Under the pieces are notes generated by a model. The model saw only the letters and a program-made list of their open reading frames with translations, ran no database searches and had not been told where the DNA came from. A program made the position numbers and the translations under genes. Positions 29,712 to 39,916 of a stretch of DNA of 64,000 bases are shown here, one piece after another (position 1 is the first letter of the stretch; each line of letters opens with the position of its first letter). Where the stretch lies: contig NZ_SNUJ01000002.1 in NCBI RefSeq assembly GCF_012027395.1, forward strand, positions 124,001 to 188,000. Direction: 5' to 3'. Origin of the DNA: Thermococcus sp. LS1. Its GTDB lineage: Archaea > Methanobacteriota_B > Thermococci > Thermococcales > Thermococcaceae.

Positions 29712-31238
29712 TCAGCCGAGGATGACCTGAAGGTAGGCCTCCTCGCCGGGCTCGAGGTGCTCTATCTCCCACACAACCCTGTTGTCCTCCACTTTCGCGC
29801 TTCCCTTCGTGGCCCTGGCACCTAGGGCAGTAACTCCCTTCTCGAAGCGGAAGTTGTCAATGCTCCTCAGTCTGGGGGCCTTAACTTTAACGAAGTAGTA
29901 GCGGTCGAGCCTCTCCTCCTGGATAATGGGCATGAAGAACGCTACGTAGGACGTTCCGGCGAGCAGGACGCCGGCTATGAGGAGTATTGCCGCGAGAGGA
30001 CCATAATCCTTTGGCGGCTGCACGGGGGTGGTGGTCGTGTTCGAGGGCGAGCTGGTAGTGGTGGTTGGCGTTGGGGTGGGCGTTACTGGTGGGACGACCT
30101 TGGCACTGGCCTCGGCTCCCACGTACCTGCTGCTCTCGGCCTTGAGCATAATGGTTCCATAGCCCGTTTTCTCAAGGTCCACAACCGCTATTCCCGAAGA
30201 GTTCGTTACAGCGTAGTCCTTGCCGAGCGGCCCTGATGCGGTAACTGTTATGTTTGGAACGGGCTCCCCGGTGGAATCGACCACCTTCACTAGAAGTGTC
30301 TCGTTTTTCTGAAAATAGCTCAGAAAGAGCTTTTTCACCTCTACGAAGGTCGTAACGATCTTTCCGTCGAGATTGAGAACTATCTCGTAAGTCCCCGGCT
30401 GGTTCACGAGGTAAGAGACGGTTCCATCGTCGTCGGTTTTGAAGGGTACACCATTTATCCTGACGGAGATGTCGGAAACGCCCTTTCCGTTCTCATCGTA
30501 CACGTGGACGTAGATTGCTCCGTCCCTGAAGTAGGCATCGTATCTCAGGTTTCTCTGGTAAACGCGGAAGGTTGCCGTTGCGCTCTTGAATCTGCCGCTG
30601 AAGTTGGCCCAGAAGTAGATCATGTAGTTCCCGACCTTCGGCGTGATGAGGGTGAGGTTCTTTATCCAGCTCTCACCTGGCTTCAGGTAGATTGTGGTCG
30701 AGAACGTCTCGAGAACATCACCATCGCGGGAGAGGGTATACCCTATTCTTCCTATGATGACACCGTTCGCCTGGGATGTTATCCTGAGGACAGCTGTGAT
30801 GTTGCCCCCGTAAGTGTACTCGTCGCCTACGTCGATCCTGAGGGCGTAGTCGACAAAGGTCTTCACACTGACAGTTATTTGGGCCTCTGAATAGCTGGAG
30901 CCGGCCCTCGCGACGAGGGTGAGTGTGTATTTTCCGGGATCGACGTTGAGTATCTTGACGGAGAGCGTGTCCTGAATCGTCTCGTTCGGTTCAATTGGGT
31001 CTCGAATCACCTTGCTCTGGTAGAGAAAGCCCTCCGTTGGGCCGGTGACGTAAACCGTGACGTTTGAGAGCGTCTGGTTTCCAAGGTTCGTGAGCTTGAA
31101 GGGGATTATTATCACGTCCCCGGGAACGCCTGAGAATTCGTCGTTGAGCGGGATTATGACGAGAGGCGACTGGGCACTCACCACCGGAAGAAAAACCGGA
31201 ATCATCAGGATTATCAGGAGCAGGCCTCTAAGCTTCAC
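29712..31238 (-). CDS. Exported, membrane-anchored CARDB/NEW3-like protein
   Basis: A 508-aa cell-surface protein: signal peptide (1-22, ending VVSA-Q), several beta-sandwich modules with CARDB/NEW3 features (FKLTNLGNQTLSNVTVYV), Ig-like repeats with VKVVDSTGEPVPNITV, a Thr/Pro-rich linker (around 378-405, TPTPTPTTTTSS), one membrane helix (about 409-430) and a final cytosolic domain of about 75 residues. This cytosolic part is unusual. It overlaps hjc by 11 bp. Substrate or partner unknown. Confidence 0.82.
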   Translation of the reverse strand: MKLRGLLLIILMIPVFLPVVSAQSPLVIIPLNDEFSGVPGDVIIIPFKLTNLGNQTLSNVTVYVTGPTEGFLYQSKVIRDPIEPNETIQDTLSVKILNVDPGKYTLTLVARAGSSYSEAQITVSVKTFVDYALRIDVGDEYTYGGNITAVLRITSQANGVIIGRIGYTLSRDGDVLETFSTTIYLKPGESWIKNLTLITPKVGNYMIYFWANFSGRFKSATATFRVYQRNLRYDAYFRDGAIYVHVYDENGKGVSDISVRINGVPFKTDDDGTVSYLVNQPGTYEIVLNLDGKIVTTFVEVKKLFLSYFQKNETLLVKVVDSTGEPVPNITVTASGPLGKDYAVTNSSGIAVVDLEKTGYGTIMLKAESSRYVGAEASAKVVPPVTPTPTPTTTTSSPSNTTTTPVQPPKDYGPLAAILLIAGVLLAGTSYVAFFMPIIQEERLDRYYFVKVKAPRLRSIDNFRFEKGVTALGARATKGSAKVEDNRVVWEIEHLEPGEEAYLQVILG

Positions 31239-31629
31239 CCTTTATCACCCCTTCGAGGGACTTCTGCTTTCCAACAACTTCATCAAAGGTTAGATAGTTT
31301 GGTGTTTGCAGGCTAACCTTATAGTTTTTGCCGCCGCTCTCCAGGTTCTCCGGGTAGAAGAAGCGCCAACCGTTGTTTATGAACTTGACCGCAATTATAG
31401 GTTTTCCTCCAAACCTCTCCGCAAAGGAAATGAGCTTCTCGTAGTCTTCCCTGCTGAAGTAGAGCTTCTCGTCGTGGGTGCTCTTCACCTCTATGCAGAG
31501 GTAGAGCTTTCCGTTGCCGGCTATGATATCGACCTTCTTGCTTCCAGCCGAGCGAACGACCGCGAAGCCGGCCTTCTCGAGCATCTTTATGAGCTCCCTC
31601 TCGGCGCTCGCGCCTCTTCTGTATCTCAT
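31228..31629 (-). CDS. hjc: Holliday junction resolvase Hjc
   Basis: A 133-aa archaeal resolvase that cuts four-way DNA junctions in recombination. The nuclease core is visible: RYRRGASAERELIKML (N-terminal Arg and Glu), SAGSKKVDIIAG (Asp) and LYLCIEVKST (ExK). The length is standard. The gene overlaps the downstream surface-protein gene by 11 bp, although the two functions seem unrelated. Confidence 0.97.
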   Translation of the reverse strand: MRYRRGASAERELIKMLEKAGFAVVRSAGSKKVDIIAGNGKLYLCIEVKSTHDEKLYFSREDYEKLISFAERFGGKPIIAVKFINNGWRFFYPENLESGGKNYKVSLQTPNYLTFDEVVGKQKSLEGVIKGEA

Positions 31630-31701
31630 TGCACTCCCTCAGACTATCTTGTCCGGTTAGGTTTATAAGTTATGTCGAGGAGTTAAAGGGCGGTGATGGA
31701 T

Positions 31702-32226
31702 ATGGCGATTTACGAGTTCGAGGGGAAGAAGCCTAAAATTCACGAGACCGCTTTCATCGATGAGACTGCCTCGGTCATAGGAGACGTTGTCCTCGAGGCG
31801 AAGACGAGCGTCTGGCCATCTGCAGTTCTGAGGGGAGACATAGAGCAGATTTACGTTGGAGAGGGCTCCAACATACAGGACAACGTTAGCATACACACCT
31901 CTCACGGCCAGCCGACGATCATAGGAAAATACGTTACCATCGGACACAACGCCGTCGTCCACGGGGCGGAGGTAGGCGACTACACCATCATAGGTATGAG
32001 CGCGGTTATCCTTGACGGCGCCAAGATAGGCAAGCACGTCGTCATAGGCGCGGGTGCCCTTGTCCCGCCGGGCAAGGAGATACCGGACTACAGCCTCGTC
32101 GTCGGCGTTCCAGGAAAGGTCGTCAGGCAGCTCAGCGAGGAAGAGATTGAGTGGACCAAGAAGAACGCTGAGATTTATATAGAGCTCGCCGAAAAGCACT
32201 TGAAGAGCAGGAAGAAGATTGAGTGA
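31702..32226 (+). CDS. Gamma-carbonic anhydrase-like hexapeptide-repeat protein
   Basis: A 174-aa left-handed beta-helix protein of the gamma-carbonic anhydrase (Cam/YrdA) group. The three zinc-ligand histidines are present in NVSIHTSHG and TIGHNAVVHGA. A long C-terminal helix (EEEIEWTKKNAEIYIELAEKH) packs on the trimer in the family. The best start is ATG 31702 by comparison with Pyrococcus homologues of the same N-terminus (MAIYE); GGTGAT precedes it. Enzymatic activity is not guaranteed, since many members are inactive. Six bp separate it from the prenyltransferase gene. Confidence 0.92.
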   Translation: MAIYEFEGKKPKIHETAFIDETASVIGDVVLEAKTSVWPSAVLRGDIEQIYVGEGSNIQDNVSIHTSHGQPTIIGKYVTIGHNAVVHGAEVGDYTIIGMSAVILDGAKIGKHVVIGAGALVPPGKEIPDYSLVVGVPGKVVRQLSEEEIEWTKKNAEIYIELAEKHLKSRKKIE

Positions 32227-32232
32227 TGCCTG

Positions 32233-33027
32233 ATGATATCCCGTTTGGTTTCACATATCCCTCACATTTTATTCAAGCCCGCCTACGACCTCTATGAAAG
32301 CTACCTCCTCGACAAGGTTAAGGGAGGTCGCATTCCGAAGCACGTAGCTATAATAATGGACGGCAACAGGAGATGGGCCAGAAAGCTCGAAAAGCCCCCC
32401 TGGTATGGCCACCTTTTCGGTTCCCGAAAGCTCGAGGAGATTCTGGAGTGGTGCCGCGAGCTTGGAATAAGAACCCTCACCGTTTACGCCTTCTCCACGG
32501 AGAACTTCAGGCGTTCTCCGGAGGAGGTAAACGCCCTCATGAACCTCTTCGAGGAGAAGTTCCGTGAGCTCGTAAATGATGAGAGGATCCACAAGTACGG
32601 CATCCGTGTAAACGTCATAGGCAGGAAGGAGCTTCTCCCCGAGAATGTGAGAGAAGCTGCTGAAGAAGCCGAGAGGGTCACTAGGAAGTACAACAACTAC
32701 ACCCTCAACATAGCTTTGGCCTACGGTGGAAGGAGCGAGATAGCAGATGCAATGAAAGAGATAGTGGACGACGTTCTGGCCGGAAAGATAAGCAGGGATG
32801 ACATCGACGAGGATCTCATTAAGAAGTACCTCTACTATCCCAACATGCCTGATCCGGACATCGTGATAAGGACGGGCGGTGAAGTGAGGATAAGCAACTT
32901 CCTGCTCTACCAGATAGCCTACAGCGAGCTCTTCTTCGTTGATGTGTACTTTCCCGAGTTCAGGAAGATAGACTTCCTCAGGATAATCCGTGAGTACCAG
33001 AAGCGGCAGAGGCGCTTCGGAAGGTAG
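32233..33027 (+). CDS. uppS: cis-Polyprenyl (undecaprenyl-type) diphosphate synthase
   Basis: A 264-aa cis-prenyltransferase that lengthens farnesyl or geranylgeranyl diphosphate to the polyprenyl carrier of glycans. Substrate-binding motifs are clear: AIIMDGNRRWARK, VYAFSTENFRRS and, near the C-terminus, DIVIRTGGEVRISNFLLYQ followed by SELFF. Archaea use such carriers (dolichol-type) for glycosylation. The UppP-like phosphatase at 18174 could recycle the same lipid. Start ATG follows the carbonic anhydrase-like gene by 6 bp. Confidence 0.96.
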   Translation: MISRLVSHIPHILFKPAYDLYESYLLDKVKGGRIPKHVAIIMDGNRRWARKLEKPPWYGHLFGSRKLEEILEWCRELGIRTLTVYAFSTENFRRSPEEVNALMNLFEEKFRELVNDERIHKYGIRVNVIGRKELLPENVREAAEEAERVTRKYNNYTLNIALAYGGRSEIADAMKEIVDDVLAGKISRDDIDEDLIKKYLYYPNMPDPDIVIRTGGEVRISNFLLYQIAYSELFFVDVYFPEFRKIDFLRIIREYQKRQRRFGR

Positions 33028-33127
33028 CGTTCTTTAATCGGGACCTTCTCCTGGCAGAACCACCCTTTTTAAAATTTTCCGCTAAAGCTTATTAACGTTG
33101 GGCGAGATTTTTCCACGGTGGTGATTA

Positions 33128-33808
33128 ATGAACTACGAGGAGCTCAGTCCGAGGATCAAGAAAGTCTATGCGCAGGTGAGATATCTCGATGACTATCACT
33201 GGAAGATCGAGAGCGGCAGGATAATCGGAATCCACAAGAAGAGCAACATTAGAATCACCATAGACGTCGCCGACAACAAGGAACACGCCGAGAAGCTCTC
33301 AGAGGAGAAAGCCGATGGAATCAGGATAATCGCGATTCCTGACAAGAGCGTGTTCTACATTCACAACGGAGCTTTCATTCTCACCTACCGCTACCTAAAG
33401 GCCACTCTTGCAGACATAAACGACCACATAGTCTGGAGCGGCTTTAAGGTCGTCGAAGGGGAGGGCGGCCTTATTCAGGAAGACCTCTACGAATACCTTG
33501 GGGGAGTGCTGGTTCAGCACATAAAGAACAACATGCTCGCCGGCCAGGACTATATCTTCTGGCAGTTCTATAAGTGCGAGCAGTGTGGCAAGTACGTGGA
33601 CATCGAAAGCCTTGAGAGGCACCTCAAGGGACACGGAATAAAGCACCACGAGAAGGGCGAGGAGAAGTACGAGGTCTTTGAGATAAACTTCCGGGAAGGA
33701 AAGGTCTACGACAAGTACGGCAAGGAAGTGCCCATGGAGAAATTCAGTGAAGAGGCCAGAGACTTCCTCGATGAAATAATGGCTGGCATGACGGCTCCCA
33801 TTGAGTGA
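33128..33808 (+). CDS. TBP-interacting protein, TIP26-like
   Basis: A 226-aa protein that reads as a close relative of T. kodakarensis TIP26, reported to bind TBP and block its binding to TATA DNA. The start [20 protein letters not shown] and the C-terminal zinc-finger-like [20 protein letters not shown] (C-x2-C-x11-H-x3-H) are notable. I recall this match from memory rather than a search. It is a stand-alone gene with its own promoter (TATA-like CGCTAAAGCTTATTAACG region near 33086) and a GGTGGTGAT ribosome site. Confidence 0.75.
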   Translation: MNYEELSPRIKKVYAQVRYLDDYHWKIESGRIIGIHKKSNIRITIDVADNKEHAEKLSEEKADGIRIIAIPDKSVFYIHNGAFILTYRYLKATLADINDHIVWSGFKVVEGEGGLIQEDLYEYLGGVLVQHIKNNMLAGQDYIFWQFYKCEQCGKYVDIESLERHLKGHGIKHHEKGEEKYEVFEINFREGKVYDKYGKEVPMEKFSEEARDFLDEIMAGMTAPIE

Positions 33809-33881
33809 TTCCTCCTTTTCTTTCTGTTGATACAATCAGCGAGCTGGAATCCAGTATACAGCGTTCGTGGAGGTGATGGCA

Positions 33882-34619
33882 GTGAGGGAGATGAACGTCA
33901 TCGACATCTTCCGCAAGGAGGACTTTTCCGGTTCAACGGTTAGCATAATTTATGACGCCTACTCTTCCGCCTGGCAGATTTCCTTGTTGCTCCTGCGCTA
34001 TGGTCTGGAAAACGGATACTTTGGAATCGTCTCAAACTACACCATCCCACTGAATGCGTTCATGAGAAAGGCAGGGACTGTTGGCCTCAATGTCATGGAA
34101 GCGCTGAAGAATGGGGAGATGGCAATAATAGACCTTTTTGGTTCAAGGTACCTCTCAAAGGAGGACATTCCAAACGTCTTCTACCTAGATAAGGTCGAGC
34201 CGGAAACTCTGAACCCGAAGATAGAACGCATATATACCACCAATTTGAAGGAATATCTCTCGGAGAAGCCAGTACTTCGTCTGATATATACACTTGACGG
34301 GGCTTCACTCCTCCTGGGGGAGGATAATACTCTGAAGCTCCTGAATCAGACTCTTGCCTCGAAGAGTGTTCAGTTCCCGAGTTCCACACTGGTCCTTGCC
34401 CTTAATAAGGATGTGGTCTCTCAGCGCTTTGTTGCGTGGGTAGCGAGCATAAGTGACTACGTTATTCTTGCAAGATCTCAGCTCGACGAAGATGGCCCAA
34501 GAGAGTTCCTTTATTTGATAACAGCTCCATACGAGGAGTTTGAACCAACGGCCTATTCCTTCAGAGTCACCAAAGACAAAGGAATAGAAAAGCTAAAGGT
34601 GAGAAAGATCAGCCCCTGA
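33882..34619 (+). CDS. DUF257-family protein (Thermococcales)
   Basis: A 245-aa protein with the layout of the Thermococcales DUF257 family: it looks like a RecA/KaiC-type core ([20 protein letters not shown]... and [18 protein letters not shown]) but without a Walker A P-loop. It probably does not hydrolyse ATP. Function unknown. The likely start is GTG 33882, 6 nt after GGAGGTGA; ATG 33876 and 33891 overlap or are badly spaced. It converges on thrS, overlapping by 11 bp. Confidence 0.72.
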   Translation: MREMNVIDIFRKEDFSGSTVSIIYDAYSSAWQISLLLLRYGLENGYFGIVSNYTIPLNAFMRKAGTVGLNVMEALKNGEMAIIDLFGSRYLSKEDIPNVFYLDKVEPETLNPKIERIYTTNLKEYLSEKPVLRLIYTLDGASLLLGEDNTLKLLNQTLASKSVQFPSSTLVLALNKDVVSQRFVAWVASISDYVILARSQLDEDGPREFLYLITAPYEEFEPTAYSFRVTKDKGIEKLKVRKISP

Positions 34620-36489
34620 ACTTGGGCCTCTTTGAGAGGAGAAGCGGCAGCGGCCTCGGCTTGTAGGGGAAGCCCTCAGTCTGGCTCCTTATCTCCCTTA
34701 TGAGGTCCTCGAGCTGCATCTCGACCTGCTTTCCGTCGCTCCTTCTCCTGACGGTTATCGTGTTCTGCTCCTTCTCGTTCCTGCCGACGACGATAACGTA
34801 AGGAATCCACTCCTTCTCGGCCTTCCTTATCTTCTTGTTGAGCCTGTCGGAGGTGTCATCAACGTCGACGCGAATCTTGGCACCCTCGAGCTTTCCTGCA
34901 ACGTAGAGCGCGTAGTCGAGAACTTCCTCGCTGACAGGAATGACACGAACCTGTATCGGGCTGAGCCAGAGCGGGAACATCGGCTTGACGCCCTTGGCCT
35001 GGAGCTTGGCCTGCTTTTCGAGGATTGCGTACATAACCCTCTCGATGGCGCCGCTCGGCGAGCAGTGGAGGATGAGCGGGTACTTCTCCTTGCCGTCCTC
35101 GTCATAGTAGGTTATGCCGAACCTTTCGGCGTTCTCGACGTCTATCTGGACGGTGCTAAGGGCGGCAGCCTTGTCGAGGTTGTCCACGAAGTTGAACTCA
35201 AACTTGAGTATGAAGTAGAAGAACCTCTGCTTCCACATCTCTATCAGGACGGGCTTGCCTATTATCTTTGCCAGCTCGACGATGAAATCTCTGTTCTCGT
35301 TCCAGAAGTCTTCGGTGAACCTTATGGCCACCTCGTAGTCTTCTGGGGTAAGCCCGACACCCTTGAGGACCTCCATACTGAGCTTGTACTGCTTCTTGAA
35401 CTCGTCCATGGCCTGCTTGAGGTCCTTAGCGACGGTGTGCATATCTGGCATCGTGAAGGCCCTAAGTCTTCTGAGGCCGGAAAGCTCACCGCTCTTCTCG
35501 CGCCTGAAAGAGTATCTAGTCAGTTCATACATCCTCAGCGGCAGGTTGCGGTAGCTTATAATGGCATCCTTCTTGATGAGGAACTGGCCGAAACAGGCAG
35601 CAAAGCGGAGGAAGAACTTCTTGTCGCCGCTCTTAACGATGTACTGCCTCGCCGGGAAGCGGTTGAGGTACTTCTCAAGCGCTGGGTGCTCGAAGTCGTA
35701 CATAATCGGGGTCTCGACTTCCATCGCGCCGTATTCGACGACTTTCTCCGTGACGTACTGCTCCAGCAGTCCCTTGATGAGCCTGCCCTTCGGGTAGTAG
35801 CGCAGGTTTCCGGGGTCGCTTCCTGGTTCGTAGTCAACAAGCTCCTGTTCGAGCATTATTCTGACGTGAGGCGGTTCTTTGTCGGCTATCCTGCTCTTGC
35901 TTATCTCGTAGTTGGCGAACTTTCTGAGGTTCTCGTGGCCGGTGAAGTCGAACTTGTCAACCTCTATGAGCTCACCTTCTGGGGTTAGGATGTACCAGTA
36001 GCTGACGAGCTCCTCCTCTTTCTTGAGTGCTTCTGGAACCTCTTCCTCAGCCTTGGCCTCGCCGCTCGGGACTATCGTCCTGCTGAGTTCGGCCAGGGGG
36101 TGGCCCTTGCAGCTCAGCTTGAAGGCCTTGTAGTAGCCGAAGGGGGCGCGCTTGACGTTGAAGCCCTCCTCCCTGAGCTTCTCTTCGATCTTCCTGAGAA
36201 CCTCCAGGGCGACGTCTGGCTTGGCTAGCTCACTGCTGAGGTGGGCAAAGGGATAAACGAAGACATTCTCGGCTTTAACCTGGGAGGCAACATCTTTGAT
36301 TTCGTTAACGGCCTTCTCGACAACCTCATCGGGATTGGTCTCATCGACCTTCTCAACGCTTATGAAAACTGCCAGAACCTCCTCCAGGCGGCCTTTCTTC
36401 TGCTCCTCGCTTATTGGCTCTGGGTTCTTCAAAGCATTGTCTTTGACCTCGTACTCCAAATAGTCGCTGTGTATTAGAAGCATTCTCAT
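34609..36489 (-). CDS. thrS: Threonyl-tRNA synthetase (archaeal type)
   Basis: A 626-aa class II synthetase. The N-terminal part (residues 1-150, starting [17 protein letters not shown]) is the archaeal editing domain related to D-aminoacyl-tRNA deacylase, unlike the bacterial one. The catalytic core contains motif 2 in [17 protein letters not shown] and motif 3 in [18 protein letters not shown]; the anticodon-binding domain follows. ATG 36489 is the first position that matches Pyrococcus enzymes. A TATA-like AATTTATAAAG lies upstream on the minus strand (36541-36553). Confidence 0.96.
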   Translation of the reverse strand: MRMLLIHSDYLEYEVKDNALKNPEPISEEQKKGRLEEVLAVFISVEKVDETNPDEVVEKAVNEIKDVASQVKAENVFVYPFAHLSSELAKPDVALEVLRKIEEKLREEGFNVKRAPFGYYKAFKLSCKGHPLAELSRTIVPSGEAKAEEEVPEALKKEEELVSYWYILTPEGELIEVDKFDFTGHENLRKFANYEISKSRIADKEPPHVRIMLEQELVDYEPGSDPGNLRYYPKGRLIKGLLEQYVTEKVVEYGAMEVETPIMYDFEHPALEKYLNRFPARQYIVKSGDKKFFLRFAACFGQFLIKKDAIISYRNLPLRMYELTRYSFRREKSGELSGLRRLRAFTMPDMHTVAKDLKQAMDEFKKQYKLSMEVLKGVGLTPEDYEVAIRFTEDFWNENRDFIVELAKIIGKPVLIEMWKQRFFYFILKFEFNFVDNLDKAAALSTVQIDVENAERFGITYYDEDGKEKYPLILHCSPSGAIERVMYAILEKQAKLQAKGVKPMFPLWLSPIQVRVIPVSEEVLDYALYVAGKLEGAKIRVDVDDTSDRLNKKIRKAEKEWIPYVIVVGRNEKEQNTITVRRRSDGKQVEMQLEDLIREIRSQTEGFPYKPRPLPLLLSKRPKFRG

Positions 36490-36609
36490 CCTTAACCACC
36501 ACCATAGGCTCAATTGGAATTACTAAAACTTTTCCCCTTGGCTTTATAAATTCTCCCGCGTGGCAAAGACTTAAAAAATCCTGACGGGAACTTCCATGGA
36601 GGTGGGAGA

Positions 36610-37197
36610 ATGGATGAAAAGAAAGGCGTAAAAAACGGCGACCTCGTTCTTCCCGGAGATTACCTCGGTGTCATCGAGGAATATTTCCCTGGTGAAGGTG
36701 TCAAGGAGGAAAACGGAGAGCTCTACGCCATCAGGGCCGGAAAGGTAAGGATAGACCCGGACAGGATGGAAATCAGCGTTGAACCTGTCACCGATACGCC
36801 CCCTCTCCCGCAGATAGGTGACATCGTTATAGCCAAGGTCATAGAGGTCAAGCCCCAGGCTGCGATAGTCCAGCTCGTTAAAATTGAAGGCAGAAACGAC
36901 AGGGAAATAGCTACCTCGAAGCTCGCCGGAATACACATCTCCCAGGTCAGAGACGGCTACGTGGAGAACATGACCAATGAGTTCAAGATAGGGGATATAG
37001 TTCGCGCTAAAGTCATCGCCAACGAGAAGAGCCCCATACAGCTCTCTACGAAGGGCCACGACCTTGGTGTTATATACGCCCTCTGCTCCAGATGCAGAAC
37101 ACCGCTCGTTAGGAGGGGCAACCAGCTCGTCTGCCCGAGATGCGGCCACGTTGAGACGAGGAAGCTCTCCTCCATGTATAGAAAGCTGAAGGTGTGA
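36610..37197 (+). CDS. csl4: Exosome RNA-binding subunit Csl4
   Basis: A 195-aa cap subunit of the archaeal exosome. It has an N-terminal domain with LVLPGDYLGVIEEYFPG, an S1 RNA-binding domain (about 62-150) and a C-terminal zinc ribbon (CSRCRTPLVRR...CPRCG). It heads a conserved archaeal cluster with DUF2067 and rpoL, so RNA turnover and transcription genes are co-expressed. TATA-like GACTTAAAAAATCC at 36568-36581 and GGAGGTGG upstream of the ATG support the start. Confidence 0.97.
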   Translation: MDEKKGVKNGDLVLPGDYLGVIEEYFPGEGVKEENGELYAIRAGKVRIDPDRMEISVEPVTDTPPLPQIGDIVIAKVIEVKPQAAIVQLVKIEGRNDREIATSKLAGIHISQVRDGYVENMTNEFKIGDIVRAKVIANEKSPIQLSTKGHDLGVIYALCSRCRTPLVRRGNQLVCPRCGHVETRKLSSMYRKLKV

Positions 37198-37199
37198 AC

Positions 37200-37832
37200 A
37201 TGGCGAGGGCGAAGAAGGTAATAACCATCCACGTTCGCGACGATAGGGAGAAGGAGGAGTTCCTCAGGGAACTCCAGAGACTCCGCCTGCCGGCTTTCAT
37301 CTACGTCCACGGGAAGCTCAACGACCTAAAAATAAACATCCAGGGCACGAAGGAGGAGATACGAGATGCCATCCACAAGATCAGGGAGATACACAACCGC
37401 GTTAGGGCCAAGCTCTATCCCGACAGGCGCGGACTCTACCGCTACACTATAGATGACCTGTTCAGAGAAGCTGGGGCCAGTGTCTCGACGCCGATACTCC
37501 TCAAAACCCTCGAGCTCCTCGGAGAGACTGTGGAAGTCAAGGATGGGGAGCTGGTAACGTCGATGCCCTGGGAGGAAATCGTGGAACTCGTTGAGACCCT
37601 CGGCGAGTACCTCTCGGATATATCACTCCAGACGACCAGACAGATAAGGGAGGTCATCCTGCCGGTTGCGGTGGTCTACGACATGGATCCCTCCGAGGTT
37701 ACAGACCTGCTTTTGGAGCTCGGCTTGGCGGAGTGGAAAGAGGATAAGTTTAAATACGAACTGGTGAAGAACAAGGAGCAGGCGCTGGAGATACTGCTTA
37801 ACCATCTGAAGGGTGAGGAAAATGAGGATTGA
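37200..37832 (+). CDS. DUF2067-family protein
   Basis: A 210-aa archaeal protein of unknown function (DUF2067). The N-terminal half has an alternating beta/alpha pattern ([20 protein letters not shown]) that could form an RNA-binding fold, and the second half is helical. ATG 37200 overlaps no useful alternative; GGTGTGA precedes it and the csl4 stop is within 3 bp. Its end overlaps the rpoL start by 11 bp, so csl4, this gene and rpoL are coupled. Confidence 0.85.
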   Translation: MARAKKVITIHVRDDREKEEFLRELQRLRLPAFIYVHGKLNDLKINIQGTKEEIRDAIHKIREIHNRVRAKLYPDRRGLYRYTIDDLFREAGASVSTPILLKTLELLGETVEVKDGELVTSMPWEEIVELVETLGEYLSDISLQTTRQIREVILPVAVVYDMDPSEVTDLLLELGLAEWKEDKFKYELVKNKEQALEILLNHLKGEENED

Positions 37833-38109
37833 GGTCATCAAGCGTGAGGAAAACGTCCTTGAGTTCTACCTTGAGGGAGAGGACCACACCTTCGCCAACC
37901 TGCTCAACGAGGTGCTTCACGAGAACAAGCACGTCACCTTCGCGGGCTACACCATTGAACACCCGGTGCTGATGGCGAGGAAGCCGAAGTTCAGAATTGT
38001 CACCGACGGCAAGATAACTCCGGAGCAGGCCCTCGAGGAGGCAGCGCAGAAGATATTCGACAGGGCTAGGGCAGTTCTCGAGGCCTGGAAAGAGGTCCTG
38101 GGCGAGTGA
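37822..38109 (+). CDS. rpoL: DNA-directed RNA polymerase subunit L
   Basis: A 95-aa subunit equivalent to the C-terminal half of bacterial alpha-like/eukaryotic Rpb11. The core [21 protein letters not shown] and the YTIEHPVLM stretch are diagnostic; it pairs with subunit D in polymerase assembly. ATG 37822 is used because GGTGAGG lies just upstream, while an in-frame GTG at 37813 is part of that site. A T-run (38119-38123) follows soon after the stop. Confidence 0.97.
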   Translation: MRIEVIKREENVLEFYLEGEDHTFANLLNEVLHENKHVTFAGYTIEHPVLMARKPKFRIVTDGKITPEQALEEAAQKIFDRARAVLEAWKEVLGE

Positions 38110-38117
38110 GCCCCACT

Positions 38118-38123
38118 CTTTTT
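38118..38123 (+). terminator. T-run terminator candidate after rpoL
   Basis: CTTTTT about 10 bp after the rpoL stop, without a hairpin, consistent with an archaeal U-tract terminator of the csl4-DUF2067-rpoL transcript. Confidence 0.4.
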
Positions 38124-38213
38124 CCAACTTTCTAGTCTACATCCAAAACCCTTAAATCCTGGACTGTTCTAACTTTAAGTTGAAACATTTCGACCCTTCG
38201 TGAGGTGGAATGA

Positions 38214-39533
38214 TTGAAGCATCCTCCGGCGGCGCTAATTGCTGTGATCCTCCTGGGGCTTGTGGTGAGACTCGTGCTTGCCCCTTATTCGGCCGGCAGC
38301 GACTTGGCCCAGTTCTACGGCTTCGCAGGAACGATGCTGGAGTATAAGGCCTGTTTCTATGCCTATGCCGATTCAATTAGCTACATTGGGAAGGGCTGGC
38401 CCTATCCCTGGCCCTACGTCTACGGTCCGGTTCTGGCGTACCTTCTCGCGCTGATCCGCTCAATTGTTGGGGGCTCTGTCGAGGCCTTTTGGAGCGGGGA
38501 AACATACTACGTTTACGTTGACCCAGCTTGGGCTTTCTCCGTCAAACTGGTTTTCATAGCTGCGGACACTCTCGCGGTCGTTACCTTGTACCTCCTTCTC
38601 AGGGGACGGGGCGAAAAAGTTGCCGTCCTGGGAACAGCCCTATACTATCTGAATCCGATAACTATTTACGTTTCAGCAGTCTACGGCATGTTCGACCAGT
38701 TAGCTCTCCTCTTCTTCCTGATTGGCCTCTACCTATCGACCAGGAGAGAAAAGCTCCCCTACGCGCTCTATGGCTTTACCCTAACCGTCAAGCACACCCT
38801 CCTTTTTCCGGTCCTCGTTTCCCTCTGGGATGCCCTTCTTGATGGGAAGTCAGGCGTTAAGAGACTTGCCCCCTTTTTCTTCGGTGCTTTGATTCCTTTC
38901 CTTCCGATGTTACTCCTATGTCCTTCGAGCATTTGGTCCCTACCGGAACTTTTGAGGGGAATGAACGTCTGCTACACGCTGCCGATTTCTTACAGCTTGA
39001 ACGGAGTTTCGAGCCTCGCCACCTACCTCCACCAGACGAGGGGAATTGATACGCTGGTTTTTCTCGAGCGCTGGTACATCCCCGCGGCCCTTCTATTTGC
39101 ACTCGTCTTCCTGAGGCATGCCTTTGAGAGGGATTTGTTCGTCTCGACTTCTCTCGCCTACATCGTTTTCGTTGCCACTTTCTGGAGGGTCAATCCCCAG
39201 TACCTAGCCCCTCTCGTGGCTTTCCTTGTCATTATTACCTTTCGGGGAAGGGGCTTCCTTTCGGCTCTAGCTCTGGGAACTGTAGTCTATGCAGGTTTCT
39301 GGCCCATAATGCAGCCCACTTCCTTCTGGTTCCACGTGCATCTAAAGAATCCTAACTGGGGGATGGTGGCCCTGATAGACCGTCTAACGCTTAGAATTTT
39401 CAGCGACGGGGCCTACGTCGCCTATAGCCTTGGCCTAACGGCCCTTCTCTACACTATAATCCTGACTTCAACGGTCCCATATCTCAAAAACCTTAAAGCC
39501 TGGCTCTCCGAGAAGGGATGGGTGAGAGCTTGA
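38214..39533 (+). CDS. GT-C type membrane glycosyltransferase
   Basis: A 439-aa polytopic protein of the dolichol-phosphate-dependent glycosyltransferase (GT-C, PIG-M/DUF2029-like) class. After the first helix the acidic motif ...[12 protein letters not shown] (Asp34-containing loop) is the likely catalytic site; about ten helices follow. It likely transfers a mannose or related sugar from a lipid carrier, fitting the cis-prenyltransferase, UppP-like and GlmU-like genes elsewhere in the window. The start is TTG 38214, with GAGGTGG 5 nt upstream; the ATG at 38210 leads to an immediate stop. Its last bases (TTGA) overlap the next gene. Confidence 0.78.
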   Translation: MKHPPAALIAVILLGLVVRLVLAPYSAGSDLAQFYGFAGTMLEYKACFYAYADSISYIGKGWPYPWPYVYGPVLAYLLALIRSIVGGSVEAFWSGETYYVYVDPAWAFSVKLVFIAADTLAVVTLYLLLRGRGEKVAVLGTALYYLNPITIYVSAVYGMFDQLALLFFLIGLYLSTRREKLPYALYGFTLTVKHTLLFPVLVSLWDALLDGKSGVKRLAPFFFGALIPFLPMLLLCPSSIWSLPELLRGMNVCYTLPISYSLNGVSSLATYLHQTRGIDTLVFLERWYIPAALLFALVFLRHAFERDLFVSTSLAYIVFVATFWRVNPQYLAPLVAFLVIITFRGRGFLSALALGTVVYAGFWPIMQPTSFWFHVHLKNPNWGMVALIDRLTLRIFSDGAYVAYSLGLTALLYTIILTSTVPYLKNLKAWLSEKGWVRA

Positions 39534-39916
39534 AGTACGAGAGGAACTTCACGGACAAGGGACTGTCAAAGTTCGGCGATTCACTGATCAACTTCGTGTT
39601 CTCGCTGGCCTTAAGCGAGTACCTTGGAAGACCAACAGGCGAAAGGGTCCCGAACGCTTCCCTGAGCATCGCCCTCGAGCTCTCCGGTCTGAGGCACGTG
39701 GTTCCGCCGAGGACAGATAAACACGGCAAGGGGGACATAGCGGAAGCCATCTTTGCCTACGCCTGGCTTGAGGAGAAGATAACGGTTGAGGAGGCCGTGG
39801 AGATTTTGAAGGAAAACTTCACCGAGGATGTTACTCACTTCTCAAGGAGAAAAGAGGCGATAGGGAGGGCTTTTGCTGAGGTTTTCAAAGTTATAAAGGG
39901 AAGGCTGGACTTATAG
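39530..39916 (+). CDS. Mini-RNase III-like RNase III-family protein
   Basis: A 128-aa protein consisting of one RNase III catalytic domain and no double-stranded RNA-binding domain. The signature is [18 protein letters not shown], with the Asp kept but the first catalytic Glu changed to Ser, as in bacterial Mini-III; the second DxxE metal pair is in [11 protein letters not shown]. It likely cuts structured RNA, possibly rRNA precursors. TTG 39530 fits GGTGAG with proper spacing and a TTGA overlap; ATG 39518 is the alternative. It converges on the TIM-barrel gene, overlapping by 6 bp. Confidence 0.78.
   Translation: MKYERNFTDKGLSKFGDSLINFVFSLALSEYLGRPTGERVPNASLSIALELSGLRHVVPPRTDKHGKGDIAEAIFAYAWLEEKITVEEAVEILKENFTEDVTHFSRRKEAIGRAFAEVFKVIKGRLDL

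Noticed and set aside
35065-35988. Long open frame antisense to thrS
   Set aside because: Shadow of a GC-rich, highly conserved gene; the translated product has no family features.
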